A stretch of DNA of 51,681 nucleotides from Clostridia bacterium (lineage in GTDB: Bacteria; Bacillota; Clostridia; Christensenellales; Aristaeellaceae), in assembly GCA_017541205.1 (NCBI GenBank), contig JAFXZO010000048.1, positions 1-51,681 on the forward strand, read 5' to 3'. Each line of letters starts with the position of its first letter. The first letter of the stretch is position 1. This document shows positions 30,084 through 38,884 of the stretch, piece by piece. Position numbers and translations under genes: made by a program. Below the pieces are notes generated by a model, which worked only from the letters and a program-made list of their open reading frames with translations, had not been told where the DNA came from and searched no databases.

Positions 30084-30094
30084 GTATTACTAAT
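30084..30094. promoter_or_regulatory. Second copy of the palindromic core
   Basis: TATTACTAATA is palindromic around C30089 and lies in the leader of the plus-strand operon, about 74 nt past the predicted start. It matches the core of the palindrome at 29899-29915. Confidence 0.5.
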
Positions 30095-30125
30095 AATTCT
30101 GTCAATCGGGGTTTTCCGGGAGGGC

Positions 30126-31274
30126 ATGGCTTTGAAGAAGATCGGATTCATTGGCTGCGGGCTGCGGTCCAGAACGATGCTGGAGGCTTTCCGCAGCCTG
30201 GAGGCGGATATCGAGGTGCGCGCCGCGGCGGACCCGGCCTGGCGGGAAATCGCCCCGCAGGTGAAGGAGGAGGCGTTTTTTGCGCATACGGCATGGTATG
30301 ACAGCGCGGAAGAGATGCTGAAGGAGGAAGGGCTGGACGGCGTTTTCATCGGCACGCGCTGTTCTTCGCATACGCATTACGCATGCCTTGTGCTGAAAGA
30401 GGGGCTGCCCCTGTTCCTGGAAAAGCCGGTGTGCGTTTCCCGGGCGCAGTACGAGCAGCTGCGGGAAGCGGCGGAGGGGAAGGAAAAAAGCGTGGTGGTT
30501 TCCTTCCCGCTGCGCGTGACGCCCATCGTGGAGGAAATGAAACGTATCGCGGACAGCGGGATCCTCGGGAAAATCATCATGGTGCAGGCCGTCAACAACG
30601 TGCCCTACGGCAGCGTGTATTACCACAGCTGGTACAGGGATCCTATGGAGACGGGCGGGCTGTTTTTGCAGAAGGCCACCCACGATGTGGATTATATCCA
30701 TTATTTGACGGGGGAAAGGCCGGTGTCCGTCTGCGCGAAAACGGCCAAATTGTATTTCAAAGGGGATCGCCCCGCGAATCTTTCCTGCCCCCAATGCCCG
30801 GAATACCATACGTGCCGGGAAAGCAGCTATACGGTCAAACACATTTATAAGGACGACGTGCAGGGCGAAGGGTGCTGCTTTGCGGCGGATACGGGCAACG
30901 AGGACGCGGCCAGCATGATCCTGCAAACGGAGAGCGGGGCGCTGATCAGCTATAACCAGGTTTTCATGGTGAAAAAGAGCGCCGCGCGCCGGGGCTGCCG
31001 CCTCATCGGCACGGAGGGCAGCGCGGAATTCGATTTCAATACCGGTGAAATACGGGAAGACCGGTATTTTACGCCCCAGACCGTGATCCATACCTTCCGC
31101 TTTCCCGCCGGGCAGCACTTCGGCGGCGATGAAGCCCTGGCCCTGGACTTTCTGAACGTCCTGAGCGGCGGGGCTGCCCGGTCCGATCTGAAAGCCGGGC
31201 TGGAAAGCGCCGCCGTATGCCTGGCGGCAAGGGAAGCGGCCGAAGCGGGCAGGTTCATGCCCATTCTTTATTGA
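30126..31274 (+). CDS. Gfo/Idh/MocA-family oxidoreductase
   Basis: A 382-residue NAD(P)-dependent sugar dehydrogenase. The Rossmann motif GFIGCG is at 7-12, the family EKP motif at 99-101 (FLEKPV), and the catalytic Lys-His pair in LFLQKATHDVDY (Lys183, His186). A cysteine cluster CPQCPEYHTC (Cys221, 224, 230) sits in the C-terminal domain and could bind a metal or be structural. Substrates of this family are inositols, amino sugars, glycosidic sugars and sugar acids; none can be assigned. The ATG at 30126 is only a few bases after GGGAGG, and a TTG at 32 with better spacing is an alternative start. It is the first gene of the plus-strand operon. Confidence 0.88.
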   Translation: MALKKIGFIGCGLRSRTMLEAFRSLEADIEVRAAADPAWREIAPQVKEEAFFAHTAWYDSAEEMLKEEGLDGVFIGTRCSSHTHYACLVLKEGLPLFLEKPVCVSRAQYEQLREAAEGKEKSVVVSFPLRVTPIVEEMKRIADSGILGKIIMVQAVNNVPYGSVYYHSWYRDPMETGGLFLQKATHDVDYIHYLTGERPVSVCAKTAKLYFKGDRPANLSCPQCPEYHTCRESSYTVKHIYKDDVQGEGCCFAADTGNEDAASMILQTESGALISYNQVFMVKKSAARRGCRLIGTEGSAEFDFNTGEIREDRYFTPQTVIHTFRFPAGQHFGGDEALALDFLNVLSGGAARSDLKAGLESAAVCLAAREAAEAGRFMPILY

Positions 31275-31294
31275 ATTGACAGGAGGTTTCCGTA

Positions 31295-32137
31295 ATGCTT
31301 GTCACGCTCCGTGAAATCCTGAAGGATACCCGGGAAAAACACTATGCCGTGGGCCTGTTCAACTGCGTGACCCTGGAAATGACGAAGGGCATCCTCATGG
31401 CGGCGGAGGAAACGCGCTCCCCGGTCATCATCGGGCCGGCCCAGATCCTTTTGCCGCCTGCCTCCCTGGAGGATTATTGCGATATGATGCTGGGCATGGC
31501 CAGGCGCGCCAGGGTGCCCGTGGCGCTGCACTTCGATCATGGGTTCGATCCCGAGCTGGTCCAAAAGGCCGTCAGCCTGGGCTTTACCTCCGTGATGTAC
31601 GATTGCAGCATGCTGCCCCTTTCGGAAAACATCCGCCGCACCCAAAGCATGGTCAAAACCGCCCACGCGGCGGGCTGCTCCCTGGAGGCGGAAATCGGCC
31701 ACGTGGGCTCGAACGACCATTCGGTGGGGGCGCAAATCGCCGATTCCGTGTATACCGACCCGCTGGAAGCCCGGCAGTTTGCCGAGGAAACCGGGTGCGA
31801 CGCCCTGGCCGTCGCCATCGGCACGGCCCACGGCGTCTACGAAACGCCGCCGACGCTCAGCTTTGGCGCGCTCAGGAAAATCCGCGATCTGTGCGAAACG
31901 CCCCTTGTGCTGCACGGCGGCAGCGGCCTGAGCGAAGAGGACTTTCGCCAGTGCGTGCGGGACGGCATTTCCAAAATCAATATTTTCACCCACAACAACC
32001 TGGTCGCCGCCCGGGCCGCAGTGGAAAACCACACGGAAAAAACGGGGGCTTTTGAACTAATGGAGAAGGTGGAGGAGGCCGTGAAGCGGGAAACCATCCG
32101 CCACATCCGCATGTTCGGCAGCGAGGGAAAAGCATGA
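31295..32137 (+). CDS. Class II ketose-bisphosphate aldolase (GatY/KbaY/Fba-like)
   Basis: A 280-residue zinc-dependent aldolase cleaving a ketose phosphate to DHAP and an aldehyde. Visible are the catalytic Asp81 and zinc His82 in ALHFDHGF, Glu133 in EAEIGHVG, zinc ligands His179 in GTAHGVYE and His207 in VLHGGSG, and NIFTHNN near the C-terminus. The length (280) fits the tagatose- or 6-phospho-sulfosugar-type group better than the longer glycolytic aldolase at the window start. AGGAGG precedes the ATG and the 3' end overlaps the kinase gene by 4 bp, so the two are translationally coupled. Its likely substrate is the phosphosugar made by that kinase. Confidence 0.9.
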   Translation: MLVTLREILKDTREKHYAVGLFNCVTLEMTKGILMAAEETRSPVIIGPAQILLPPASLEDYCDMMLGMARRARVPVALHFDHGFDPELVQKAVSLGFTSVMYDCSMLPLSENIRRTQSMVKTAHAAGCSLEAEIGHVGSNDHSVGAQIADSVYTDPLEARQFAEETGCDALAVAIGTAHGVYETPPTLSFGALRKIRDLCETPLVLHGGSGLSEEDFRQCVRDGISKINIFTHNNLVAARAAVENHTEKTGAFELMEKVEEAVKRETIRHIRMFGSEGKA

Positions 32138-33606
32138 CGCCCCGGATCGTGACCATCGACGCGGGCACCACGTCGGTGAAGGTGTGCCTGTTTTCCGCCG
32201 ATATGCGGCTGGAAAAAAAGAGCATTCAGGAATACCCGCTGCGCAAATCCGGCGTTTGGGTGGAAGCGGACGCGGAAACCTATCTGCGCGCCATTGCACG
32301 GGGCATGCGCGCGATCGGCGCCCGGGACGCGGACGTGGCCGCCGTCGGCCTCACCACCCAGGGCGAAACGATGACGGTTACGGACGCAGACGGCGTGCCT
32401 CAAATCCCCTTTCTGGTGTGGCTGGATCAGCGGGCCGGAGAGCAGGCGGAGAAGCTCAGGGCCCTTTTTCCCGACGATCCCTTTTACCGGGAAACCGGCC
32501 TGCCGGGCATTACCGGCGCAATGCCTCTGACCAAAGCCCTGTGGCTGAAGGAAAAAAGGCCCGGCCTCTTTTCCCCGGGCTGCCGGGTGCTTTTGCTGGA
32601 AGACTATCTGCTGCGCTTCATGACGGGCCGCTTCCTTACGGAAAAAACGCTGCAGACCTCCACCGGCTGGTTCAGCCTCAGAAGGGACGCTGTCTGGCCC
32701 GAAGCGCTGGCCGCCGCCGGCCTGACCACGGCAATGCTTCCCGAAGTGACGGACAGCGGCGTGCAGGCGGGCGTTCTTGGGCCCCAAGCGGCGGACAGCC
32801 TGGGGCTTCCGTCCGGGATCCCCGTTTTTACCGGCGCCATGGACCAGGTGAGCGCCGCCTACGCCATGGGCCGATTCTTCCCCGGCGCGGTGATGGAAAC
32901 CACGGGCACGGCGCTGGTGGCGGCGGCCTCGGTGCGGGGCCTGTCCCTCATGGAAAAAGCGGGCTTTCCCCATACCACGCTCTACCGGCACGTAAATGAA
33001 GGCGATTATCTGCTGCTGCCCATCGGCAACACCGGCGGCATGGCGCTGACCTGGTTCCGGGATGCATTCTGCCGGGATCTGAACGGGGATTATGCCGCGA
33101 TGAACCGCCTGGCCGAAAGCGCGCCGACCGGCGCGGAAGGGGTGCTGTTCCTGCCGTTCCTGGACGGGTCGGTGGACCCGGACGCCTGCCCTCAGGCGCG
33201 GGGCGTGTTCTTCGGCCTTTCCCTGACTTCGGAAAGGAGCCACTGCGTCCGCGCCGTGATGGAGGGCGTGGCCCATCTATTGCGCGATATGCTCAAGATC
33301 ATGGAACGGTGCGGCGCGAATGCCGGTCAGGTCTGCTCGCTGGGCGGCGGCGGGCGCAGCCCGGTGTGGGAACAGATCAAAGCGGATATCTGCGAAAAAA
33401 CATTCGTCACCCTGGACTGCGAAGAAGCCGCTTCCCTCGGCGCGGCGCTGCTGGCGGCCCGGGGCGCGGGGATCGAGGAAAGCGGAGCCTGCGTCCGCCC
33501 GCGGATCACCGCCCGTTACGCGCCTGATCCGGCCGTTGCCGGGCTGTATCGGGATGCGCATGAAAAATACACGAACCTGTACCAGGCGGTACGGCCACTG
33601 TTTTGA
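32134..33606 (+). CDS. FGGY-family carbohydrate kinase (xylulokinase-like)
   Basis: A 490-residue sugar kinase. The N-terminal ATPase-fold phosphate loop is TIDAGTTSVKV, the hinge region is VGLTTQGETM, the substrate region WLDQRAG, and the C-terminal nucleotide region GGGGRSPVWEQIKADI. The family phosphorylates ketoses and polyols such as xylulose, ribulose, rhamnulose and fuculose. Coupled to an upstream aldolase gene and followed by an isomerase-like gene, it fits an isomerase-kinase-aldolase route for a rare sugar. The ATGA overlap with the aldolase gene signals translational coupling. Confidence 0.92.
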   Translation: MTPRIVTIDAGTTSVKVCLFSADMRLEKKSIQEYPLRKSGVWVEADAETYLRAIARGMRAIGARDADVAAVGLTTQGETMTVTDADGVPQIPFLVWLDQRAGEQAEKLRALFPDDPFYRETGLPGITGAMPLTKALWLKEKRPGLFSPGCRVLLLEDYLLRFMTGRFLTEKTLQTSTGWFSLRRDAVWPEALAAAGLTTAMLPEVTDSGVQAGVLGPQAADSLGLPSGIPVFTGAMDQVSAAYAMGRFFPGAVMETTGTALVAAASVRGLSLMEKAGFPHTTLYRHVNEGDYLLLPIGNTGGMALTWFRDAFCRDLNGDYAAMNRLAESAPTGAEGVLFLPFLDGSVDPDACPQARGVFFGLSLTSERSHCVRAVMEGVAHLLRDMLKIMERCGANAGQVCSLGGGGRSPVWEQIKADICEKTFVTLDCEEAASLGAALLAARGAGIEESGACVRPRITARYAPDPAVAGLYRDAHEKYTNLYQAVRPLF

Positions 33607-33620
33607 AGGAGGGACCATCC

Positions 33621-35012
33621 ATGAATGAAAAGCCTCGTTTGGGCGTCCTGGCCCTGATGCTGGAGGGCTACGAGCCGCTGTTTCCCGGCATCACGCAGGC
33701 GCAGACGGATTATGTGCGCCAGGTCATCGCGGGCCTTGCGAAAGAGGCGGACTGCGTGTTTCCGCGCATCGCCCTGAACCGGCGGGACATCGAAGAAATG
33801 ACGCGGCAGTACAACCGGGAAGAATTGGACGGCATTCTGATTTTCCTGTGCAGCTATTCCCAGGGCCAGTACCTGGTGCGGGCCATGCAGGAAAACCGCC
33901 TGCCCCTGGCGCTTGCCCTCATCCAGCCGGACGAAACCGTGGGCGAAAACTTCGAGGAATGGGAATTGACCGTGAATCAGGGCATCCACGGCTCCCAGGA
34001 CAACGCCAACTGCCTGATGCGGGCGGGCATCTCCTGCGTCTATTTCGCGGGGAGCCGCCTGAACGGCGAGCTGAACCGCTTTGTCGCCGATTTCGGGGCC
34101 GCGGCCCGGGCCGCGCGGCTGATGAAGCGCATGCGCATCGGCGTGATCGGCAAACTGCCCGGCATGGGCGATGTGATCACGGACGACATGGCGGTGTATC
34201 GGCATTTGGGCGCTGAATTCATCTATGATTCCGTCGGCGCGGTGCAAAGCCGGTGCGCGGCGGTGACGGAGCAGGCTATCGCGGAGCGGATCGCCCTTGA
34301 GCGCACGATCTTTGAGATCGATCCCACCATGCGGCCCGGCCAGCACGAGGAAGCGGTGCGCATGTACCTGGGCATCAAACAATACCTGGAGGATATGGGC
34401 TACGACGGCTATACCCTGCATTTTGAGGAGTGCGGAGCCGACGGACGATTCACCCAGCTTCCCCTGCTCGCGGCTTCCAGCCTGATGGCGGACGGCTACG
34501 GCTACGCCGCCGAGGGCGACGCTTCCGCCGCCATGATGGTGGCCCTGATGCACTGCTTGTGCGGGGAGGCCAACTTCAGCGAAATGTATATGATGGACCT
34601 GAAGCGAGAAGCCATTTTGCTTTGTCACGCGGGGGAGGGCAACTGGAAAACCTGCCGGCAGGACAGAAAGCCTTTCCTGATGAACCGGGTGATGGCCGAG
34701 GGCGGTCTGGACAATCCGCCCACGCCCATTTTTGCGCCGCGGCCCGGCAAGGCGGCGGTGATGAGCCTGGTGCACGTGGACGGGACGCGCTTCCGCCTGG
34801 TATGCGCCAAGGGCGAAATCCTGGATGAATGCGGCCTCAAAAAGATCGATATGCCCTACATGTTCTTCCGCCCTTCCTCCGGCGTGCGCCCCTGCGTCAC
34901 TTCCTGGCTTGAAAACGGCGGTACGCATCATGAAACCGTGGTGCTGGGCGATCATGAAAACCGGATCAGGATGCTTTGCAAACTGCTGAACATTGATTAT
35001 TGCCCGGTGTAA
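33621..35012 (+). CDS. L-arabinose/L-fucose isomerase-fold protein
   Basis: A 463-residue protein resembling the AraA/FucI superfamily, which interconverts aldoses and ketoses with Mn2+. Residues expected to bind metal are conserved in order: Glu299 in YAAEGDAS, Glu321 in NFSEMYMMD and His336 in LLCHAGEG. A C-terminal HHETVVLGDH may supply the last ligand. Together they suggest a working isomerase of unknown substrate. The start is the ATG at 33621 with AAGGAGGGA six bases before it; the longer frame begins with TTG inside that site. The gene begins 14 bp after the kinase stop. Confidence 0.8.
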   Translation: MNEKPRLGVLALMLEGYEPLFPGITQAQTDYVRQVIAGLAKEADCVFPRIALNRRDIEEMTRQYNREELDGILIFLCSYSQGQYLVRAMQENRLPLALALIQPDETVGENFEEWELTVNQGIHGSQDNANCLMRAGISCVYFAGSRLNGELNRFVADFGAAARAARLMKRMRIGVIGKLPGMGDVITDDMAVYRHLGAEFIYDSVGAVQSRCAAVTEQAIAERIALERTIFEIDPTMRPGQHEEAVRMYLGIKQYLEDMGYDGYTLHFEECGADGRFTQLPLLAASSLMADGYGYAAEGDASAAMMVALMHCLCGEANFSEMYMMDLKREAILLCHAGEGNWKTCRQDRKPFLMNRVMAEGGLDNPPTPIFAPRPGKAAVMSLVHVDGTRFRLVCAKGEILDECGLKKIDMPYMFFRPSSGVRPCVTSWLENGGTHHETVVLGDHENRIRMLCKLLNIDYCPV

Positions 35013-35026
35013 GGCGGGAGGGAATC

Positions 35027-36580
35027 ATGCTGAAAAACGTACGGTTATCGCTGAAGGATCTGCTGGGCGAAAAATACGTTGCCTCCGTCTGCGCCGCCCG
35101 CGCCTTTCTGACGGGAGAAAGTGAAAAGGAGCTGCGCCGGATCGCGGAGGAAAAGATCGACTGCTGGCCGGAGGCCTTCGCCCGGCGGCAGGAAGAATTG
35201 ATGGTACAGGTGGGGGGACAGGCGGTCCCGGCCTTTGACGATACCGAGCCCGGCGCGCCCACCCACGCCTACGGCGCGGCCCAGCACGCCTTTGCGTCTC
35301 CTCTCAGCGCCCTGGGCGCGTTCCGCCTGGGCGAGGACGGGCGGCTGTATTTCGCCGGGAAAAGCGAGCATTACCAGATCCCGCTTGGCCACGCCTTCCC
35401 CGGCTATCGGCTCATCGAGAACGCCAAGCGCCTGGGCATCCCCAACGCCACCCACAACAACACCCGGGGCTTTGTGACCCGCACGCTGGAGAGGCGTTTG
35501 ATCGCTGCGGCCAACGGCGTCGCCCCGGACGATCCGGAAATGGAAACCATCCTCCGGGAAAAGAAGCCCGGCATGCTGAACACCGTCATCAACCTGGAAA
35601 CGGGCTCGTTGGCCGTGGAAGCGGCGCTCAAAATGATGCTTGCCCGCTTTTATTCCCTGGAGGGCCGGGAAAAAACTCCTTATGAGGGGAAAATTCCCGT
35701 GTTCCTGGTCATGGCCGATCACGGGGGCGGGCCCACGGGCAATTATCACGGCACCACCGTGCTGGCCCAGACCCTGCGGGGCCTGTGGCCCGAATGGTAC
35801 GAGGAATCGGAAGCCGCGGGGCTGTACCAAGTCGTTCCCGTGCCCATCAACGATCTTTCCGCCTTTGAAAAGAGCGTGCGGAAATACAACCAGGATAGCT
35901 ATAAAACGGCCGGCTTCTGCCATGAAATCATCATGATGAATTACGGCGGCATCCGCCTGGAGGAAGAGTACCTGAAAGGGGCCTACGCCCTGTGCCGGGA
36001 GACGGATACCCCCGTATTGTGCGACGAGATCCAGTCCTGCGCCTGGTACGATGGGCTCTTCCTGTTCAGGAAGTACGGCCTCACCCCGGACTTCGTATCC
36101 GTGGGCAAGGGCTTCCCGGGGGGCGAATACCCGGCCAGCAAGGTGCTTGCCAGCGGCGCTTTTGATTCTCTCAGCCAGTTTGGCGCGCTGGTGACCAACG
36201 GCCAGGAGGAATTGGCCAGCCTGGCGTATCTGATCACCATGGCGTTCATCCGGGAAAACGGCGCGGAAATCGAGGCGGCTGGGCGCTATTACCACGAAAG
36301 CCTTTCGCATCTCGCAAAAAAATACCCCGCCCTGCTGGACGGCGTGACCGGGGACGGCCAGATGAGCGCCCTTTCCTTCCGGCGCATGGACCAGGCCAAC
36401 GTATTTTGCAGATATCTGAACAATACCCTCTGTATCGACGCGAGCGCCCAGACCTATAAGAAAAGCTGCCCGCCGGTGGTGCTGACCAAGCTGCCCCTGA
36501 TCGTCTCTCCAGCCATGATGGATCAATTGATCGAACGCATGGAAGAGGCGCTCGCCTACGCGGAGAAGGAGGCGATATGA
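35027..36580 (+). CDS. Class III aminotransferase-like PLP enzyme, atypical
   Basis: A 517-residue fold-type I PLP protein. Class III hallmarks are present: INLETGSLAVEAALK (191-202, cofactor phosphate loop), Asp333 in VLCDEIQS and the PLP lysine Lys361 in SVGKGFPGGEYPAS. The region between them is longer than usual and contains ADHGGGPTGNYHGTT. The protein is about 80-100 residues longer than ordinary class III enzymes, mostly at the N-terminus. Such enzymes include aminotransferases, decarboxylases and epimerases; which this is cannot be told. Its place inside a sugar operon suggests an amino-sugar or amino-polyol substrate, perhaps paired with the DegT enzyme of the opposite operon. The start at 35027 follows GGGAGG by four bases. 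The 3' end overlaps the next gene by 4 bp. Confidence 0.75.
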   Translation: MLKNVRLSLKDLLGEKYVASVCAARAFLTGESEKELRRIAEEKIDCWPEAFARRQEELMVQVGGQAVPAFDDTEPGAPTHAYGAAQHAFASPLSALGAFRLGEDGRLYFAGKSEHYQIPLGHAFPGYRLIENAKRLGIPNATHNNTRGFVTRTLERRLIAAANGVAPDDPEMETILREKKPGMLNTVINLETGSLAVEAALKMMLARFYSLEGREKTPYEGKIPVFLVMADHGGGPTGNYHGTTVLAQTLRGLWPEWYEESEAAGLYQVVPVPINDLSAFEKSVRKYNQDSYKTAGFCHEIIMMNYGGIRLEEEYLKGAYALCRETDTPVLCDEIQSCAWYDGLFLFRKYGLTPDFVSVGKGFPGGEYPASKVLASGAFDSLSQFGALVTNGQEELASLAYLITMAFIRENGAEIEAAGRYYHESLSHLAKKYPALLDGVTGDGQMSALSFRRMDQANVFCRYLNNTLCIDASAQTYKKSCPPVVLTKLPLIVSPAMMDQLIERMEEALAYAEKEAI

Positions 36581-37737
36581 GCATGGAAAACACCGTTTCC
36601 TTCGGCGTGATCGGCTGCGGGCTGATGGGCAGGGAATTTGCTTCCGCTTCCCTTCGCTGGCTGCATTTGAAAGGCGACCTTCCCCGGCCCAGGATCATCG
36701 CCGCCTGCGACACAAACGAAGAAAACCTGAACTGGTTCCGCAAAGATCCCGATACAAAATTCTTTTACCGGGATTACCGGGATATGCTGAAAAATCCTCA
36801 GATCGAAGCGGTTTACGTCGCCGTGCCCCATTTTCTGCACGCGCGGGTGTATGGCGACGTGATCCGGGCGGGCAAGCACCTGCTCGGGGAAAAGCCCTTC
36901 GGCATGGATCAAAAGGCGTTTGAGGAAATCGAAAAGGCCATGGCGGAGCGCCCGGATGTGTTCGTCCGCTGCACCAGCGAGTTTCCCTATTACCCCGCCG
37001 TTCAGCAGATGATCGCCTGGTTCCGGGAAGGAAAATTCGGCCGGATCATCGAAGCGAAGTTTTCCATCCGCCATTCTTCCGATATGGACTTAAGCAAGCC
37101 CATCAACTGGAAGCGTACGCTGGCTGCCAACGGGGCTTACGGCTGCATGGGCGATCTTGGCATCCATGTGCAGCACCTGCCCTTCCGGCTGGGGCTCATG
37201 CCCCGGACGGTGAACGCGGTGCTGGCCAATCTGGTGAAGGAGCGCCGGGACGCCCAAACGGGCGAAATGCGGCCCTGCGAAACCTGGGACAACGCGATCC
37301 TGCTGTGTGAGGGGGAGAGCCCGGCGGGGGACCGCTTCCCCATGACCTTTGAAATGAAGCGTATGGCCCCCGGCTGCGGAAACACGGTGGAATACGAGAT
37401 CTACGGCATGGAGCTGTCCGCCGGGTTTTCAACGGATGATCCCAACGCCCTGCGATACACCGTTTCCCGGGGACAGGAGCAGGCCTGGGCCCGGCTTCCG
37501 GTAGGCCAGAAAACGCTGTATCCCGTCATCACCGGCGGCATTTTCGAGTTTGGCTTTTCCGACGCCCTTTTGCAGATGTTCGCGGCCTACATCAGCGAAC
37601 TAAAAGGCTTGCCCTGCGCCTTCCCCTGCTTTACGCCCCGGGAAGCGAAAAAAAGCCACGAGCTGCTCACCGCGGCGCTCATGGCGAATGAGGAAGGAAA
37701 AACGGTCAGGCTTTCCCAGGACGCGCCGGGCCGGTAG
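36577..37737 (+). CDS. Second Gfo/Idh/MocA-family oxidoreductase
   Basis: A 386-residue NAD(P)-dependent dehydrogenase with Rossmann motif GVIGCGLMG (10-18) and the EKP motif at 105-107 (LGEKPF). The C-terminal domain has the usual substrate region YGCMGDLGIHVQHLPF, with a His that fits the catalytic position. It is not a close copy of the first oxidoreductase of this operon, so two different redox steps are implied. It is the last gene of the operon, and its final 32 bp overlap the end of the convergent LacI gene. Confidence 0.9.
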   Translation: MSMENTVSFGVIGCGLMGREFASASLRWLHLKGDLPRPRIIAACDTNEENLNWFRKDPDTKFFYRDYRDMLKNPQIEAVYVAVPHFLHARVYGDVIRAGKHLLGEKPFGMDQKAFEEIEKAMAERPDVFVRCTSEFPYYPAVQQMIAWFREGKFGRIIEAKFSIRHSSDMDLSKPINWKRTLAANGAYGCMGDLGIHVQHLPFRLGLMPRTVNAVLANLVKERRDAQTGEMRPCETWDNAILLCEGESPAGDRFPMTFEMKRMAPGCGNTVEYEIYGMELSAGFSTDDPNALRYTVSRGQEQAWARLPVGQKTLYPVITGGIFEFGFSDALLQMFAAYISELKGLPCAFPCFTPREAKKSHELLTAALMANEEGKTVRLSQDAPGR

Positions 37738-38773
37738 AGGAACGCGCGACCAGCAGCGGCGCGTATTCGATCTTGTGCAGCAGCGGGGCGGAGCTGCCGT
37801 TCCATTGGGCCAGGATCATGTTCACGGCTTCCTGGCAGCGAAGCCGCATCTGGTGATCGATGGTGGTCAGGCCCAGGGAGGAAAGGCGCGCGGAAAAAAC
37901 GTTGTCAAAGCCGCATACGGAATAATCCTGCGGCACCCGAAGCCCGCGGGCGCGCAATTCATCCAGGATGCCGAAGGCGGTCATGTCGTTTACGCCGATG
38001 AGGGCGGTGGCGTCCGTGCCTCGATCCATCAGCTCCCCCGTTAGTTTTCGGCCTACGGAATACTCATAGGGCATATCGTCCTTCTGGTCCGCTTCGCCGG
38101 GCCCCTCCGCCGCGATCACCTCCAGCGAGTTTTCCAGCCCGTATTGGGCAAGCTGCCGCCGGATGCCGTTCAGCCGCTGGCCCCGGGCCAGGGTCAGATG
38201 GTTGAAGGGCGTGGAAATAAAGACCATTTTTCGGTGGCCCATCAGGTACAGGTGTTCGGCGATCAGGGTGCCCGCCACCTCGTTGTTGAGCTCAATGGAG
38301 CACACGCGCAGGCTGCTTTCCTTTTCTCCGATGATCACCGTGGGCACTCGGCGGGAAAGCAATTCCGCCTGGGTGGGAAAGCTGGGCAGAAACGTATAGA
38401 TGATGCCGCCCGCCAGGCTGTCCGCGAAGGTTTCCAGATATTGCTTTTCCATTTCTGTCCGGCGGTAGGTATTGCAGATCACCACCTGGAAGTTGTTTTT
38501 TTCCGCGTAATCCTCCACCATCCGGGCCAGATCGGTATAGTATTGGTTGGTCAGGGTGGGCACGAGCAGGAGCAGCATCCGCTTTTCCGCCTGCCGGGCG
38601 CGGGCTTTCGTACGGGCAGGCAGCTGATAATCCAGTTCACGGGCGGCCTGCGCCACGCGTTCCCTGGTTTCCTCGCTGACGGAGATCTTCATGCTTCCGC
38701 TCAGCACCAGGGATACCGTGGTCTGTGAAACGCCCGCCAATCTGGCCACATCCAGGGACGTCGCCTTTTTCAT
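37706..38773 (-). CDS. LacI-family transcriptional regulator
   Basis: A 355-residue repressor. The N-terminal helix-turn-helix is at residues 5-26 (TSLDVARLAGVSQTTVSLVLSG), followed by the hinge helix and a periplasmic-binding-protein-like effector domain (about 68-340; GVNDMTAFGILDELRARGLRVPQDYSVCGFDN). It probably senses a sugar or sugar phosphate from this cluster. The start is the ATG at 38773 and not the upstream ATG at 38806, because the gene's promoter -10 box (38805-38810) overlaps the latter. It is convergent with the first sugar operon and divergent from the second, so it may regulate either or both. Confidence 0.92.
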   Translation of the reverse strand: MKKATSLDVARLAGVSQTTVSLVLSGSMKISVSEETRERVAQAARELDYQLPARTKARARQAEKRMLLLLVPTLTNQYYTDLARMVEDYAEKNNFQVVICNTYRRTEMEKQYLETFADSLAGGIIYTFLPSFPTQAELLSRRVPTVIIGEKESSLRVCSIELNNEVAGTLIAEHLYLMGHRKMVFISTPFNHLTLARGQRLNGIRRQLAQYGLENSLEVIAAEGPGEADQKDDMPYEYSVGRKLTGELMDRGTDATALIGVNDMTAFGILDELRARGLRVPQDYSVCGFDNVFSARLSSLGLTTIDHQMRLRCQEAVNMILAQWNGSSAPLLHKIEYAPLLVARSSTGPARPGKA

Positions 38774-38804
38774 ATCCGTCACCGCCTGCGTTTGATTTAT
38801 CTGC

Positions 38805-38833
38805 ATCTTAAACCTTTTTCCGCGCCGTGTCAA
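38805..38833 (-). promoter_or_regulatory. Promoter of the LacI regulator gene
   Basis: On the minus strand, TTGACA, 17 bp and TAAGAT; the predicted start is near 38798. Further right, ACAGG at 38842-38846 and CCTGT at 38857-38861 form a loose inverted repeat before the kinase gene that could be an operator. I see no convincing plus-strand promoter in this 111-bp gap. Confidence 0.7.
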
Positions 38834-38884
38834 TAAAAACGACAGGATGCGCGCCGCCTGTTTCTTTGATGGGAGGGAATACCT

